Below are positions 22,404-35,996 of a stretch of DNA of 64,000 nucleotides, piece after piece. Each line of letters starts with the position of its first letter. The stretch's first letter is position 1. Both the position numbers and the translations under genes were made by a program. This DNA is from Poecilobothrus nobilitatus (Eukaryota > Arthropoda > Insecta > Diptera > Dolichopodidae): contig OX352772.1 of the NCBI GenBank assembly GCA_947095535.1, positions 211,893,120-211,957,119 on the forward strand, given 5' to 3'. Below the pieces are notes generated by a model that saw only the letters and a list, made by a program, of their open reading frames with translations, was not told where the DNA came from and ran no database searches.

Positions 22404-23040
22404 ATGTTACTCCTAACAATAATACAGCTTCTTGTTCTACAATTATTCCAAGTACAATGCCAAACAATTGAAATGCAGAATTTAAATGACAACAATGGTT
22501 ATACAACTATTAAATTGGGAGTCGTCAGAATAAAAAGAAATTACAAAAAATCCTACGCACCATCAATATTACAGAATATGTAAATACAAAAGACATAATT
22601 TACAACAATATTATATCGATAAACCCTACAACTCCAATGTACAATATACTCGTACATAACTATCATTCTCTAAAACAGAAAATATATAATATAAGACCGC
22701 ACCGAAGACAAAAACGTTACCTTATTAATGTCTTATTGCATAATATTTAAATAATTTCAACGAAAACTACAAAAACAAACTTATAGAAGACAACCTAGAC
22801 ATAAAAGATAAATTTATACATAGAAGACTTAAACAGATACATTCAAAAAATCTACCAAATAAACTATGATATATAATTATTAAAAAACTATATAGAAAAG
22901 ATTGAAGATATAGTACTCACAAGTAAACTAGGTATACTAATAAGAAATATACTATCGGAACAGGAAATGGATCTAATTCCTGATTTCGAAGGATTTAAAA
23001 ATTGCGGTGGGCTTTTATTTAGACCACCTCATTATTATAT
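22404..23040 (+). pseudogene. env: Displaced env N-terminal fragments, unit 1
   Basis: The ATG at 22404 opens 59 codons. A signal-peptide-like LLLTIIQLLVLQLF is followed by NLNDNNGYTTIKLG and a stop at 22581. In a shifted frame the surface-domain sequence goes on (TINITEY, HRRQKRYLIN). A further env piece at about 22880-22990 reads KIEDIVLTSKLGIL. These belong at the front of env yet lie behind its C-terminus, so the env sequence has been rearranged or comes from a second element placed head-to-tail. Confidence 0.7.
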
Positions 23041-23517
23041 TACTGTAAAACTAAATTATAAACTTATATAATTTACTCAATTTTGCGATCGGGTAAACAA
23101 CACAAATATAAAATACTGCTTACCTTAATTTTATATAAAAATTTAATCAGCTGTCATGAATTAGTACAGTAATATTTCTTTTTGAATTTAAACCATTATA
23201 GTATTTAACCTGATGAGTTAAAGTACATAACATTATAGAAGTAATACAAATTTTAATATATTATTGTAAAATACCTTTTGAATTAAATAATTTAATAAAA
23301 TTATTAACATTGGTTATGTGCCTAGACGAGACCATAAAACTATAATATTAAAATCAATTATAAAATCATTAGTATAAGATAAATATTTAAAACGGGAAAA
23401 TATATAATTCGTAAGTCGATATAAATTTTTACTAAAAAGTAAAATACGTGGGTTGAGTTTCGTGTATCGCTGTCTTATAAATTTTTAAATCTTGAATTAT
23501 CGTATTAATCAAGTGCT
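23041..23517 (+). other. Probable copia leader/LTR region, unit 1
   Basis: A/T-rich DNA immediately upstream of the copia gag start. LTR limits not identifiable. Confidence 0.35.
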
Positions 23518-23719
23518 ATGGCATCGGGGTTATATGCTATCGAGAAGCTGAACAGTGTGAACTATGTCACATGGTGTATACAAATGAAGAGTATCCTGGT
23601 ATATCGCGAGAATTAGTCACATGTTCAGGCCGAAAAAAGGTTCCAAGAGATGTTGAAGATGATGCTACAAAATTAGAAAAATGGAAAAGTGTTGATCAAA
23701 AGGCGTTGGCCAAAATTAC
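23518..23719 (+). pseudogene. Copia gag N-terminus cut by the array junction, unit 1
   Basis: The ATG at 23518 reads NYVTWCIQMKSILVYRE and, after a frameshift, the KWKSVDQKALAKITL motif typical of Ty1/copia Gag. It ends abruptly where unit 2 begins. The uninterrupted sequence is at 40609. Confidence 0.8.
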
Positions 23720-23724
23720 ATTAA

Positions 23725-24795
23725 ATAAAAATTAAGATTGTAGAGTTGTTAAATCACTCTTATTAAAATTACTAAATTAAAAGAAAACGCCGAAGAAAAG
23801 TAAAATTAAAATTAAAACAACTAAAAGAAAATAAAAAAAATTAAATTTTTTAAAAGAAATTAAATTTTTAAAGTAATAAGATTTTTGTTAGAGTTTCCGT
23901 CAATAAGTATCCGCATCTGTACGGAGAAAAGGAAACACTAATTAAAAATATCTTAAAATTAAAAGGTCAGTTAAAGATTAAAAGTTTTTGGGAAATCCAT
24001 CCGCATTTGTACGGAAAAAAGGAGAATACTAAAAAATTTTTATCCATAAAAAGCGCTATATAAAAATTTTTTTTTTCAAATAGAATCCGTAGTAATTAGT
24101 TCTATCTGTAGTTGTATTAAAACATAGTTTTACTAATTGATTAAAATAATTTAATATGCCATTTAAGGCATATAGAATATTCATATTAATAAAATTAGAC
24201 TTTTTATAAATCTTATATTTTTTATCTCATAAGAAAATTTTATGATTAAATTTCAACAATCAATAATTTAAGTCAATTATAATAATATTATTTTATAAGT
24301 CTAAAGGTAATTTTGTAGAGTTTAAATTTTTATAAAAATAATCTATTTTAGTATTTTATCAATTAAATACAATTTGGTTAAAATAAAAAAAAAAGAAAGG
24401 AAAAAACTTTGGTCAGATAGAGCAAAAAAATTTTTAAAATGAATTAAAATAAACAATATAATAACAAAAAAAGGAAAAAATATATTTTTTTTTTGACAAT
24501 ACGAATATTTTTAATAAAATTTCTATAAAATTTTGTTTTCTTGGCAACACGAATATTTTTTATAAAATTTCTATAAACTTTAGTTTTTTACTTACTGACT
24601 ATTCTATTATATTCTAGCAATATAAAATTTTATCATTTTATCACATAAACATTCTTTTTATCAAATTAATAGTGACAATTTTAATTTTTTTGTCTAAGAG
24701 ACCTATCTCTTAGTATCCTATTGGTATTAGCTCCTTTTTTAACAACTAAAATATTAAAGAAACCCCATTTTTATTAATAACAAAAATATATAAAA
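23725..24795 (+). mobile_element. Errantivirus-like 5' region, unit 2
   Basis: Counterpart of 15040-16119. The outer stem of the leader hairpin has one mismatch, and a stretch of unit 1 around 15930 (ATTAAGCAATTTATATTAG) is missing. Confidence 0.5.
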
Positions 24796-25624
24796 ATGTC
24801 AAGACCTATACCTTTTGGCAGAAGAGAACTAATTGCCTCTACTCCCGAAAATGCAGACCCAAATTGAAGTCCTACTCCCGAAAATGAAGTCCCAAATTTA
24901 AGTCCAATTGAAAAAGAGGGGGAAATGATCACGGAAAACTTCCAAATTTAAGTGAAACTTTCAAACAAATTGTGCAACACGAAACGCAGAAAGTATTAGG
25001 AAACAATGATTTCCAAGGAGAAGAAGAGGAATTGGCAATAGATTTTGGCGATGGCTATAATTTAGAGAGAATAAATAAGATTCCAGTTAAAAGTTTGCGA
25101 CAATTTTCAGGTGAACCTGGCGAATACGGGTCATGGAAGAAGAATGTGGAAAGAATATTGAGAATTTTTAACGATTTCAGAAATACTCCCAAATACTATA
25201 GAATTCTAATCGCGGTACGTAATAAAATTACGGGAGAAGCTGATAACACCCTAGAATCTTACAGTACACCATTATGCTGGGAAAGAATTGTTGTTTGTCT
25301 AGATCTACACTATGCCGATAAACGGGACATAGGTATCTTAGAACATTATATGACTACAATGAGACAGAAAAATAGTACCTTTCAAGAATTTTACAAAGCA
25401 GTTTATCAAAATCTTTCTATGATACTTGATAAACTTCCATCAATAGGATTAAAGCAAGAAGCTTTAATTGCTATGACGCGTTTTCATCGTGAAAAAGCAC
25501 TCGATACATTCATCAGAGAATTAAATGGAGACCTACCAGGATTATTGAGCATAAAAGAACCCAAGGATCTTCCTCAGGCATTACATATGTGTACGAAATT
25601 ACAAAATATAAATCAACGAACATA

Positions 25625-26458
25625 AATGGTTTTTCAATTTGAGTGATATGATTTCTGAGTGAAGTGACGTTTCGACCATTTGTCAGTAGTATGTCATGAT
25701 CTGTAATTTTTTTTATTGTATTCAGTAATGTTTGCAATTTGATCATGGAGAGATATACGCAAGAACAACGTTTACAAATTATTCAATTTTATTATCAAAA
25801 TAATCGTTCTCCAATTGTAACTTTTCGTGCGTTTAATTTGGTGTGGTTTTCGGTCTGGTGGAATCATCGGTCCGTACTTCTTTCGAAATGAAGCTGGTAA
25901 CACCGTTACTGTCAATGGAGGACGGTATAGATCGATTATAACCAACTTTTTATGGCCGAAATTGGAAGAAGTTGATCTTGACAACATCTGGTTCCAACAA
26001 GATGGGGCTACGTGCTACACAGCACGTGCAACAACCGAGTTATTGCCAGAAAAGTTTGGAGATTCGATTATTTTAAGAAATTGTGTCATTGGATGGCTTC
26101 CAAGAAGTTGTGATTTAACACCATTAGACTATTTCTTGTTGTGGGGTTATTTGAAGTTATTGGTCTTTAGCAATAAACCAGAGAAGCTTGATAAGTCTTG
26201 AGTCAATAAACTTGAGAAGTCAATATTGAACGTGCTATTCATGACATACGACTTGATTTAGTGGAAAAAGTGTTCGAAAATTGGGTTCATCGAATTCGTT
26301 CCTGCAAAAGAAGTCGTGGAGGCCATTTGAATGACGTTTTATTCAGAACTTAATTGTATCGATTGTACTTCACATTAAATAAAAAACATTTTAATTTCCT
26401 TAACAATTAGTGTTTTTTTTTTTTAAAGAAATCATATCACTCAAATTGGAAAACCTTT
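25625..26458 (+). mobile_element. Internally deleted mariner (DD41D type), unit 2
   Basis: TA-flanked (25623-25624, 26459-26460). The transposase start at 25745 reads MERYTQEQRLQIIQFYYQNN, a mariner N-terminus, and runs out of frame into the catalytic C-terminal half (frame offset of one base at 25827). CYTARA keeps the usual Thr where unit 1 has Ile. It carries a short KPEKLDKS insertion-like difference near 26180 relative to unit 1. Confidence 0.87.
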
Positions 26459-26607
26459 TATTTTGGGAATAAAATGGGCAAACAACAAATTAGTCAACTT
26501 CGCATTCTTCACTAAATGGAAATAACCCCCGCAATACTCAACAATAATTTGCTAGACCTTATAATAGAGGAAATTTTAATCGGCAATGTCAGAATAATAC
26601 ATGGAAA

Positions 26608-27440
26608 TAGTGATGCGGTGATATTTTAGTAACAGTGATTCAGTCACTGTGATTTATAAGTAGCAATCACTGCCTGCTATCATTATCGCCAATCAGCAGT
26701 GATTGTGATTAGCTATTTTGTATGAAATTTTTTTTGTATTATTCTACAAGTTATTAATATAGCATATTACAAATAGCAAATATAAAAATATTACTAATTA
26801 AACTACTACAATATTTTTATAATTTACACAAATCCTGCCTTACCTATCTTATTTAAACGAAAACTAAATGTAAGTTTCTTAGTAAATATTAAATATTTTT
26901 ACTCTCAGCATTAAATACAAGTACACTGTGGTCTCTAATATATATATTACATAGTATGTAATAAAATAAAGTATGCAAATAAATTAATGCAAGTAAAAAT
27001 ATAATAACTGAATATGTATATGTATGAAAAGAACACATTAATCTCTCGATATGCCAATTAGTTGCTGAGAAATTGGCATCTAGTTTAAATGGGTTAAAGT
27101 AGCGTTTGTATAAATTGTAAAAATGTAATGTAAACGAGACTCACATCAATTTAAATAATAAATTACGATGTTATGTTATGAAGTTAAATCGTATTATATT
27201 TTTATATTAAAAATGAAACAAATTAATATTTATAATATTATAATTTATTACTAAAATAAATTATTCTTTTATTTCAAATATTAATATGTAGAAAAAAATT
27301 AACAGTTAAATGACAATAAAAAAATTTCAAAAATCAATAAAAAACAGTGATTGAAATCACTGTGATTTGTCATAGTGATTTAAAAGTAGCAATCGCCGTT
27401 GGTAACAGTGATGCGAAAATCACTCTTTTTTCCATCCCTA
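26608..27440. mobile_element. hAT-type MITE, unit 2
   Basis: CATGGAAA duplication at 26600-26607 and 27441-27448; 833 bp; same ends and subterminal CAGTGATT motifs as in unit 1. Confidence 0.85.
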
Positions 27441-27858
27441 CATGGAAACCAAATTCCCAATCAAATCCTAATTCCAATTTTCATAATAGTAAACCAAATT
27501 TTCAAAAAAATTACAATAAGCAAAATTTTCAGTCGAATAAATTCAATTTGCAATCCAATAAAGCCAATTTCCAATCTAAATTCAATAAATCCAGTTACAA
27601 CAAACCCATTTATCAACAAAACTTTACATCCGGTTCTCAACAAATAGATAATTTAACCAGACGATATGCTGGTCGCACCTACAATAAAAATAATAATTAT
27701 CAAAACTTAGGAAACTTTAATAGACGCTCCTCGTCGTATTATCCGCAAAGACAACACGATTCACAAAAAATTAATCGCACTAATTCAAGCAAAGATGATG
27801 AATTAGAACAAAATCAAGATAAAGGAAAAGGATAAAATTTCCTGTATTCAGTGCTTAT

Positions 27859-29067
27859 CATTAAACTGCAACCTTAATCTTTTTTCTAGATTAAAACATT
27901 CCTCGCTCCCTTATATTGAACAATTAGTGGGAAATGGGGAAATAATTAAATTTCTAAAAGATACTGGTTCAAATAAAAATTACATTCATCCTAAAACTGA
28001 TAAAACATCCATTACTCAATGAAAATAATTTTCAAGCTAAGGTACAAAAAGGAAATTTTCGGCTAATTCACACAATCGACTTGGGTATTTTACGATCTTC
28101 ATTAGATGAAATTATTGCTGTCCTAAATGATATCAAAACACATGGACTTTACCCATACTTGGAATATGAAGCCCATCAAATACCTGATTTACGAGATGAG
28201 TTTAATATTCCCCGAAAACCAAGAGCCATAAATGCGATCTGTACTGCCTGGAAATGGATACCAGGTACTCCAGATCAAGATGACTATATTATGATAAAGA
28301 AAAAAGTGAATAATATGTTAAATAATAATAACAAACAGGTAATTAATAAATAAACAAAACTTATAATGACAGGATAAATAACATTACTGAAATAACTAAC
28401 AAAATTTTAGAAAATTTAAAAAACAAAATTATAATGGTAATCATTCTGTTCTTCAAATTCAATATAAATTTAAATTGATTAAAGAAGAAATAGTTAATTC
28501 AAAATATGCCATTTATTGGGCAAAATTAGGTGTAATAAATCCTATATTATTGTCAAAATCAGAAATAGAAATTTTAGTCGAAATATTAGATAAAGAAAAT
28601 TTTCCATATGAAAATGTTGAAGAAGCATCAGATTTTTCTAATGTAAAGGTTATAAGTAATGGTACCTGCTTGTTCTATCTCATTGAAGTTCCTTTAACTT
28701 CAAATGAAATATTTGTAAAATTATTAATTAAAGCAATAAAAATTGAAAACGTAGTAGTAAAAATTGATTATGAACAAATTTTATTAAATAAAGAAGAAAT
28801 ATTAAGTATAAAATCAAAAAATTGTTAAGTAATTAATTCTATAACAATATGTAACGAAAATGAAATAATGGACATACCTAACTTTATCTGCATTACGAAC
28901 ATCATAAAAGGCAAAAATTCAGCATGTAATACGACAAACAACAATCATATCCCATCAGTGGAACTAGTAGCAGAGGGCATATTATTGCTGAATCAATTCA
29001 CAGTGATAGTTGTCGATGATAGTTACAAATAACGTTTGATTTAAACTATAGAAAACATCGATATGCT
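27859..29067 (+). pseudogene. Protease-env fusion, unit 2
   Basis: DTGS at 27960-27971. Same deletion junction and stops as unit 1, so the fusion predates the tandem duplication. Surface-domain residues differ at a few sites (HQIPDL for HLIPDL). Confidence 0.72.
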
Positions 29068-29070
29068 TAT

Positions 29071-30238
29071 TTGGCTGGGACGTGAAGTTGTTTCCGTAAT
29101 TTTATGTTTCGGTTTTATGGGTTTTCTGTCATATTTTTCTATATTCCAGATTTCACAGTTGTTTATAAACTGCGGAATGCTGTCGTATATTTAGGGTTAT
29201 AATATTTTAATTGCATTAATTACATTAATTAATTATCTTTAGACACCTCTACAATTCCTCTATGGTTGTTTCTGAGATGTTCTTCTTCTATCACTTCGCC
29301 GAGTTACTCTTCGTTTATAGGGTCTAGTAAATTTTGCAACACTGAATGATTTTTGTTTGAGAAAAGTGGTTATGGTGAACCTGTTGAATTCTTTTGAGAA
29401 ATTTTTGGTCTTCTACATATACTGCATTTCACAACTTAGGGTCAAAATGGTTTTGGAGTAGAGTTATTGTAGTTTCTCTATCTAAATATTTGGTACGGAT
29501 TATTATTCTAGATTTATTGAAAATTGTTAAGTTTTTTATTGTAAAGGACCCTGAATTAGGTTTTTGAATGATTTTTTGTTTTTTAAACATTAAAGATTTA
29601 AAGATTTACTTATATTAAAATTAGTTTCGTTAGTTTCTTCACTTAAATTGATTTCGATATGTGATAATGCGTCGCATTTCAATTCTGAGTTTCTTTTTAT
29701 ATTTTATCTCATAGTCAAACTCTGATAGTTTAAGACGCCATCTCACGAGGTTTCAATTTGGCTTTTTTATTGAGAATGTGGTCTTTTTATTGGCCAGTGG
29801 TCGGTTTCTATAAGGAATTTACGACCGAATATATATGGACGAAAGTATTTTGTAGCTCATACCACACCTAACAGTTCTTTTTCAATGGTACTATAATGTA
29901 ATTCGTGGTCGTTAAGCGTATTTTGTTGTTATTTCATTATAAAATTCTATGCAACTTGTTCAGAATTTTTTACTACGTAACTCTCGAAGAGCTCTTCCAA
30001 ACTGGTACGATCCCCGAAATTATTGATTAGTATTTCCTTAATTTCTAACCTGTAACGTTATTTATTTCGACTGCTTCTCTTGCCCTTCCTTTTAATTTGG
30101 ATTTTATTGTATTGGAGAAGATACTCTGGCTTAAATGATCGTATCTTAATGATAACAGATGTATTTTGTCTATAAGATTTGTGAAGTTTTGTAGTTCCTT
30201 GAAATCTCCATAAAAGTCGGGTAATTTTCCTATATCAA
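29071..30238 (-). mobile_element. Antisense Ty3/gypsy fragment, unit 2
   Basis: Same gag-RNase H-zinc-finger order as unit 1. It keeps about 25 bp near 29625-29650 (TTTCGTTAGTTTCTTCACTTA) that unit 1 lacks, which improves the RNase H C-terminus. Confidence 0.72.
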
Positions 30239-30300
30239 TTAGTTATCATCAATCATGAATCAAAATTTAAAAATGAAATTCATTTAATTATATTTCATAA

Positions 30301-30340
30301 TTCATCCAGCCATGAATTATAAATGTATATAAATAAATAA
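30301..30340 (+). mobile_element. SINE family C, internally deleted remnant, unit 2
   Basis: Only the first dozen bases (TTCATCCAGCCAT) and the A/T-rich tail remain, still between the same ATATTTCATAA duplications. So the SINE was inserted before the units were copied and was then gutted. Confidence 0.75.
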
Positions 30341-30351
30341 ATATTTCATAA

Positions 30352-30694
30352 CTCAACAGTAACAGTAAACCAAAAAACTTATTCTTCAAAGGAAATTCCA
30401 ACAGACAAAGTATTACCAGCTATTCTTCAACCTGAATTCATTAAAAAGGAACTACAAGAACATCTATCACTATAACTACTCCGCCATATTCATATCAATA
30501 ACACTAAAGAAATTAATTTATTAAAAGAAAAAACATTTACTGATCAAGTTTTTAGTGTCATTGAAATAGGACCAACAATGCTAATTACCTTATTATTAAT
30601 AACAACAATTATCATACTAACTTTAAAGAAAAAAAATAATAAAGTAATCATCAATAACAAACATGGCGAAACACCGCATCCGAAGAATCGATAA
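30352..30694 (+). pseudogene. env: env C-terminus with transmembrane segment, unit 2
   Basis: Counterpart of 21816-22158 with the same internal stop and transmembrane stretch. Confidence 0.7.
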
Positions 30695-30939
30695 AAGAAT
30701 TTCAAGATCACACTGACATATCAATAGTCAAAGAAAGCAAAATACAACATGAAAATGCTAAACAATCGTCATCTGCAATTCCGTTGACACCAAAATTAAG
30801 CAAACTAAACAGCCAATCGCTGCCAAAAAAAATTCATATAAAACATCATTTTTTTTAAAAATGCAGTCAAATGAGGACTTTTGATTTTTAAGCGGAGAAG
30901 AGTTATGATAGTCCATTACATTAACCAATAAATAAAAAT

Positions 30940-31576
30940 ATGTTACTCCTAACAATAATACAGCTTCTTGTTCTACAATTATTCCAAGTACAATGCCAAA
31001 CAATTGAAATGCAGAATTTAAATGACAACAATGGTTATACAACTATTAAATTGGGAGTCGTCAGAATAAAAAGAAATTACAAAAAATCCTACGCACCGTC
31101 AATATTACAGAATATGTAAATACAAAAGACATAATTTACAACAATATTATATCGATAAACCCTACAACTCCAATGTACAATATACTCGTACATAACTATC
31201 ATTCTCTAAAACAGAAAATATATAATATTAGACCGCACCGAAGACAAAAACGTTACCTTATTAATGTCTTATTGCATAATATTTAAATAATTTCAACGAA
31301 AACTACAAAAACAAACTTATAGAAGACAACCTAGACATAAAAGATAAATTTATACATAGAAGACTTAAACAGATACATTCAAAAAATCTACCAAATAAAC
31401 TATGATATATAATTATTAAAAAACTATATAGAAAAGATTGAAGATATAGTACTCACAAGTAAACTAGGTATACTAATAAGAAATATACTATCGGAACAGG
31501 AAATGGATCTAATTCCTGATTTCGAAGGATTTAAAAATTGCGGTGGGCTTTTATTTAGACCACCTCATTATTATAT
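30940..31576 (+). pseudogene. env: Displaced env N-terminal fragments, unit 2
   Basis: Counterpart of 22404-23040, including the signal-peptide-like start and the same stop and frameshift. Confidence 0.68.
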
Positions 31577-32053
31577 TACTGTAAAACTAAATTATAAACT
31601 TATATAATTTACTCAATTTTGCGATCGGGTAAACAACACAAATATAAAATACTGCTTACCTTAATTTTATATAAAAATTTAATCAGCTGTCATGAATTAG
31701 TACAGTAATATTTCTTTTTGAATTTAAACCATTATAGTATTTAACCTGATGAGTTAAAGTACATAACATTATAGAAGTAATACAAATTTTAATATATTAT
31801 TGTAAAATACCTTTTGAATTAAATAATTTAATAAAATTATTAACATTGGTTATGTGCCTAGACGAGACCATAAAACTATAATATTAAAATCAATTATAAA
31901 ATCATTAGTATAAGATAAATATTTAAAACGGGAAAATATATAATTCGTAAGTCGATATAAATTTTTACTAAAAAGTAAAATACGTGGGTTGAGTTTCGTG
32001 TATCGCTGTCTTATAAATTTTTAAATCTTGAATTATCGTATTAATCAAGTGCT

Positions 32054-32255
32054 ATGGCATCGGGGTTATATGCTATCGAGAAGCTGAACAGTGTGAACTA
32101 TGTCACATGGTGTATACAAATGAAGAGTATCCTGGTATATCGCGAGAATTAGTCACATGTTCAGGCCGAAAAAAGGTTCCAAGAGATGTTGAAGATGATG
32201 CTACAAAATTAGAAAAATGGAAAAGTGTTGATCAAAAGGCGTTGGCCAAAATTAC
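32054..32255 (+). pseudogene. Copia gag N-terminus cut by the array junction, unit 2
   Basis: Same truncated copia Gag start as at 23518, running into unit 3 at the same base, which shows that the duplication breakpoint is fixed. Confidence 0.8.
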
Positions 32256-32260
32256 ATTAA

Positions 32261-33331
32261 ATAAAAATTAAGATTGTAGAGTTGTTAAATCACTCTTATT
32301 AAAATTACTAAATTAAAAGAAAACGCCGAAGAAAAGTAAAATTAAAATTAAAACAACTAAAAGAAAATAAAAAAAATTAAATTTTTTAAAAGAAATTAAA
32401 TTTTTAAAGTAATAAGATTTTTGTTAGAGTTTCCGTCAATAAGTATCCGCATCTGTACGGAGAAAAGGAAACACTAATTAAAAATATCTTAAAATTAAAA
32501 GGTCAGTTAAAGATTAAAAGTTTTTGGGAAATCCATCCGCATTTGTACGGAAAAAAGGAGAATACTAAAAAATTTTTATCCATAAAAAGCGCTATATAAA
32601 AAATTTTTTTTTCAAATAGAATCCGTAGTAATTAGTTCTATCTGTAGTTGTATTAAAACATAGTTTTACTAATTGATTAAAATAATTTAATATGCCATTT
32701 AAGGCATATAGAATATTCATATTAATAAAATTAGACTTTTTATAAATCTTATATTTTTTATCTCATAAGAAAATTTTATGATTAAATTTCAACAATCAAT
32801 AATTTAAGTCAATTATAATAATATTATTTTATAAGTCTAAAGGTAATTTTGTAGAGTTTAAATTTTTATAAAAATAATCTATTTTAGTATTTTATCAATT
32901 AAATACAATTTGGTTAAAATAAAAAAAAAAGAAAGGAAAAAACTTTGGTCAGATAGAGCAAAAAAATTTTTAAAATGAATTAAAATAAACAATATAATAA
33001 CAAAAAAAGGAAAAAATATATTTTTTTTTTGACAATACGAATATTTTTAATAAAATTTCTATAAAATTTTGTTTTCTTGGCAACACGAATATTTTTTATA
33101 AAATTTCTATAAACTTTAGTTTTTTACTTACTGACTATTCTATTATATTCTAGCAATATAAAATTTTATCATTTTATCACATAAACATTCTTTTTATCAA
33201 ATTAATAGTGACAATTTTAATTTTTTTGTCTAAGAGACCTATCTCTTAGTATCCTATTGGTATTAGCTCCTTTTTTAACAACTAAAATATTAAAGAAACC
33301 CCATTTTTATTAATAACAAAAATATATAAAA
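32261..33331 (+). mobile_element. Errantivirus-like 5' region, unit 3
   Basis: Practically the same as unit 2 by eye, including the mismatched leader hairpin. Confidence 0.5.
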
Positions 33332-34165
33332 ATGTCAAGACCTATACCTTTTGGCAGAAGAGAACTAATTGCCTCTACTCCCGAAAATGCAGACCCAAAT
33401 TGAAGTCCTACTCCCGAAAATGAAGTCCCAAATTTAAGTCCAATTGAAAAAGAGGGGGAAATGATCACGGAAAACTTCCAAATTTAAGTGAAACTTTCAA
33501 ACAAATTGTGCAACACGAAACGCAGAAAGTATTAGGAAACAATGATTTCCAAGGAGAAGAAGAGGAATTGGCAATAGATTTTGGCGATGGCTATAATTTA
33601 GAGAGAATAAATAAGATTCCAGTTAAAAGTTTGCGACAATTTTCAGGTGAACCTGGCGAATACGGGTCATGGAAGAAGAATGTGGAAAGAATATTGAGAA
33701 TTTTTAACGATTTCAGAAATACTCCCAAATACTATAGAATTCTAATCGCGGTACGTAATAAAATTACGGGAGAAGCTGATAACACCCTAGAATCTTACAG
33801 TACACCATTATGCTGGGAAAGAATTGTTGTTTGTCTAGATCTACACTATGCCGATAAACGGGACATAGGTATCTTAGAACATTATATGACTACAATGAGA
33901 CAGAAAAATAGTACCTTTCAAGAATTTTACAAAGCAGTTTATCAAAATCTTTCTATGATACTTGATAAACTTCCATCAATAGGATTAATAAAAAAGAAGA
34001 AGCTTTAATTGCTATGACGCGTTTTCATCGTGAAAAAGCACTCGATACATTCATCAGAGAATTAAATGGAGACCTACCAGGATTATTGAGCATAAAAGAA
34101 CCCAAGGATCTTCCTCAGGCATTACATATGTGTACGAAATTACAAAATATAAATCAACGAACATA

Positions 34166-34997
34166 AATGGTTTTTCAATTTGAGTGATATGATTTCTAAG
34201 TGAAGTGACGTTTCGACCATTTGTCAGTAGTATGTCATGATCTGTAATTTTTTTTATTGTATTCAGTAATGTTTGCAATTTGATCATGGAGAGATATACG
34301 CAAGAACAACGTTTACAAATTATTCAATTTTATTATCAAAATAATCGTTCTCCAATTGTAACTTTTCGTGCGTTTAATTTGGTGTGGTTTTCGGTCTGGT
34401 GGAATCATCGGTCCGTACTTCTTTCGAAATGAAGCTGGTAACACCGTTACTGTCAATGGAGGACGGTATAGATCGATTATAACCAACTTTTTATGGCCGA
34501 AATTGGAAGAAGTTGATCTTGACAACATCTGGTTCCAACAAGATGGGGCTACGTGCTACACAGCACGTGCAACAACCGAGTTATTGCCAGAAAAGTTTGG
34601 AGATTCGATTATTTTAAGAAATTGTGTCATTGGATGGCTTCCAAGAAGTTGTGATTTAACACCATTAGACTATTTCTTGTTGTGGGGTTATTTGAAGTTA
34701 TTGGTCTTTAGCAATAAACCAGAGAAGCTTGATAAGTCTTGAGTCAATAAACTTGAGAAGTCAATATTGAACGTGCTATTCATGACATACGACTTGATTT
34801 AGTGGAAAAAGTGTTCGAAAATTGGGTTCATCGAATTCGTTCCTGCAAAAGAAGTCGTGGAGGCCATTTGAATGACGTTTTATTCAGAACTTAATTGTAT
34901 CGATTGTACTTCACATTAAATAAAAAACATTTTAATTTCCTTAACAATTAGTGTTTTTTTTTTAAAGAAATCATATCACTCAAATTGGAAAACCTTT
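34166..34997 (+). mobile_element. Internally deleted mariner (DD41D type), unit 3
   Basis: TA-flanked (34164-34165, 34998-34999); 832 bp, two T fewer in the poly(T) run near the right end than unit 2; otherwise as unit 2. Confidence 0.87.
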
Positions 34998-35146
34998 TAT
35001 TTTGGGAATAAAATGGGCACACAACAAATTAGTCAACTTCGCATTCTTCACTAAATGGAAATAACCCCCGCAATACTCAACAATAATTTGCTAGACCTTA
35101 TAATAGAGGAAATTTTAATCGGCAATGTCAGAATAATACATGGAAA

Positions 35147-35996
35147 TAGTGATGCGGTGATATTTTAGTAACAGTGATTCAGTCACTGTGATTTATAAGT
35201 AGCAATCACTGCCTGCTATCATTATCGCCAATCAGCAGTGATTGTGATTAGCTATTTTGTATGAAATTTTTTTTGTATTATTCTACAAGTTATTAATATA
35301 GCATATTACAAATAGCAAATATAAAAATATTACTAATTAAACTACTACAATATTTTTATAATTTACACAAATCCTGCCTTACCTATCTTATTTAAACGAA
35401 AACTAAATGTAAGTTTCTTAGTAAATATTAAATATTTTTACTCTCAGCATTAAATACAAGTACACTGTGGTCTCTAATATATATATTACATAGTATGTAA
35501 TAAAATAAAGTATGCAAATAAATTAATGCAAGTAAAAATATAATAACTGAATATGTATATGTATGAAAAGAACACATTAATCTCTCGATATGCCAATTAG
35601 TTGCTGAGAAATTGGCATCTAGTTTAAATGGGTTAAAGTAGCGTTTGTATAAATTGTAAAAATGTAATGTAAACGAGACTCACATCAATTTAAATAATAA
35701 ATTACGATGTTATGTTATGAAGTTAAATCGTATTATATTTTTATATTAAAAATGAAACAAATTAATATTTATAATATTATAATTTATTACTAAAATAAAT
35801 TATTCTTTTATTTCAAATATTAATATGTAGAAAAAAATTAAATGACAATAAAAAAAAACAGTTAAATGACAATAAAAAAATTTCAAAAATCAATAAAAAA
35901 CAGTGATTGAAATCACTGTGATTTGTCATAGTGATTTAAAAGTAGCAATCGCCATTGGTAACAGTGATGCGAAAATCACTCTTTTTTCCATCTCTA
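35147..35996. mobile_element. hAT-type MITE, unit 3
   Basis: CATGGAAA duplication at 35139-35146 and 35997-36004. Longer than in the other units because of a small duplication near 35838-35872 (AAATGACAATAAAAAAA twice). Confidence 0.85.

Larger units (their letters stand above)
24796..27835 (+). pseudogene. gag: Errantivirus-type gag, unit 2, split by two transposons
   Basis: Same build as unit 1. The N-terminal segment holds a 33-bp direct duplication (about 24840-24905: CTACTCCCGAAAATG twice) and an earlier stop. The main frame is 24972-25625. Changes against unit 1 include N-D-F for N-H-F and R-E-L for R-G-L. The gag tail is 27441-27835. Confidence 0.83.

Noticed and set aside
22222..22506. 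94-codon minus-strand frame with hydrophobic segments in all three units
   Set aside because: It is the complement of env C-terminal and N-terminal coding sequence; conserved only because the units are copies.
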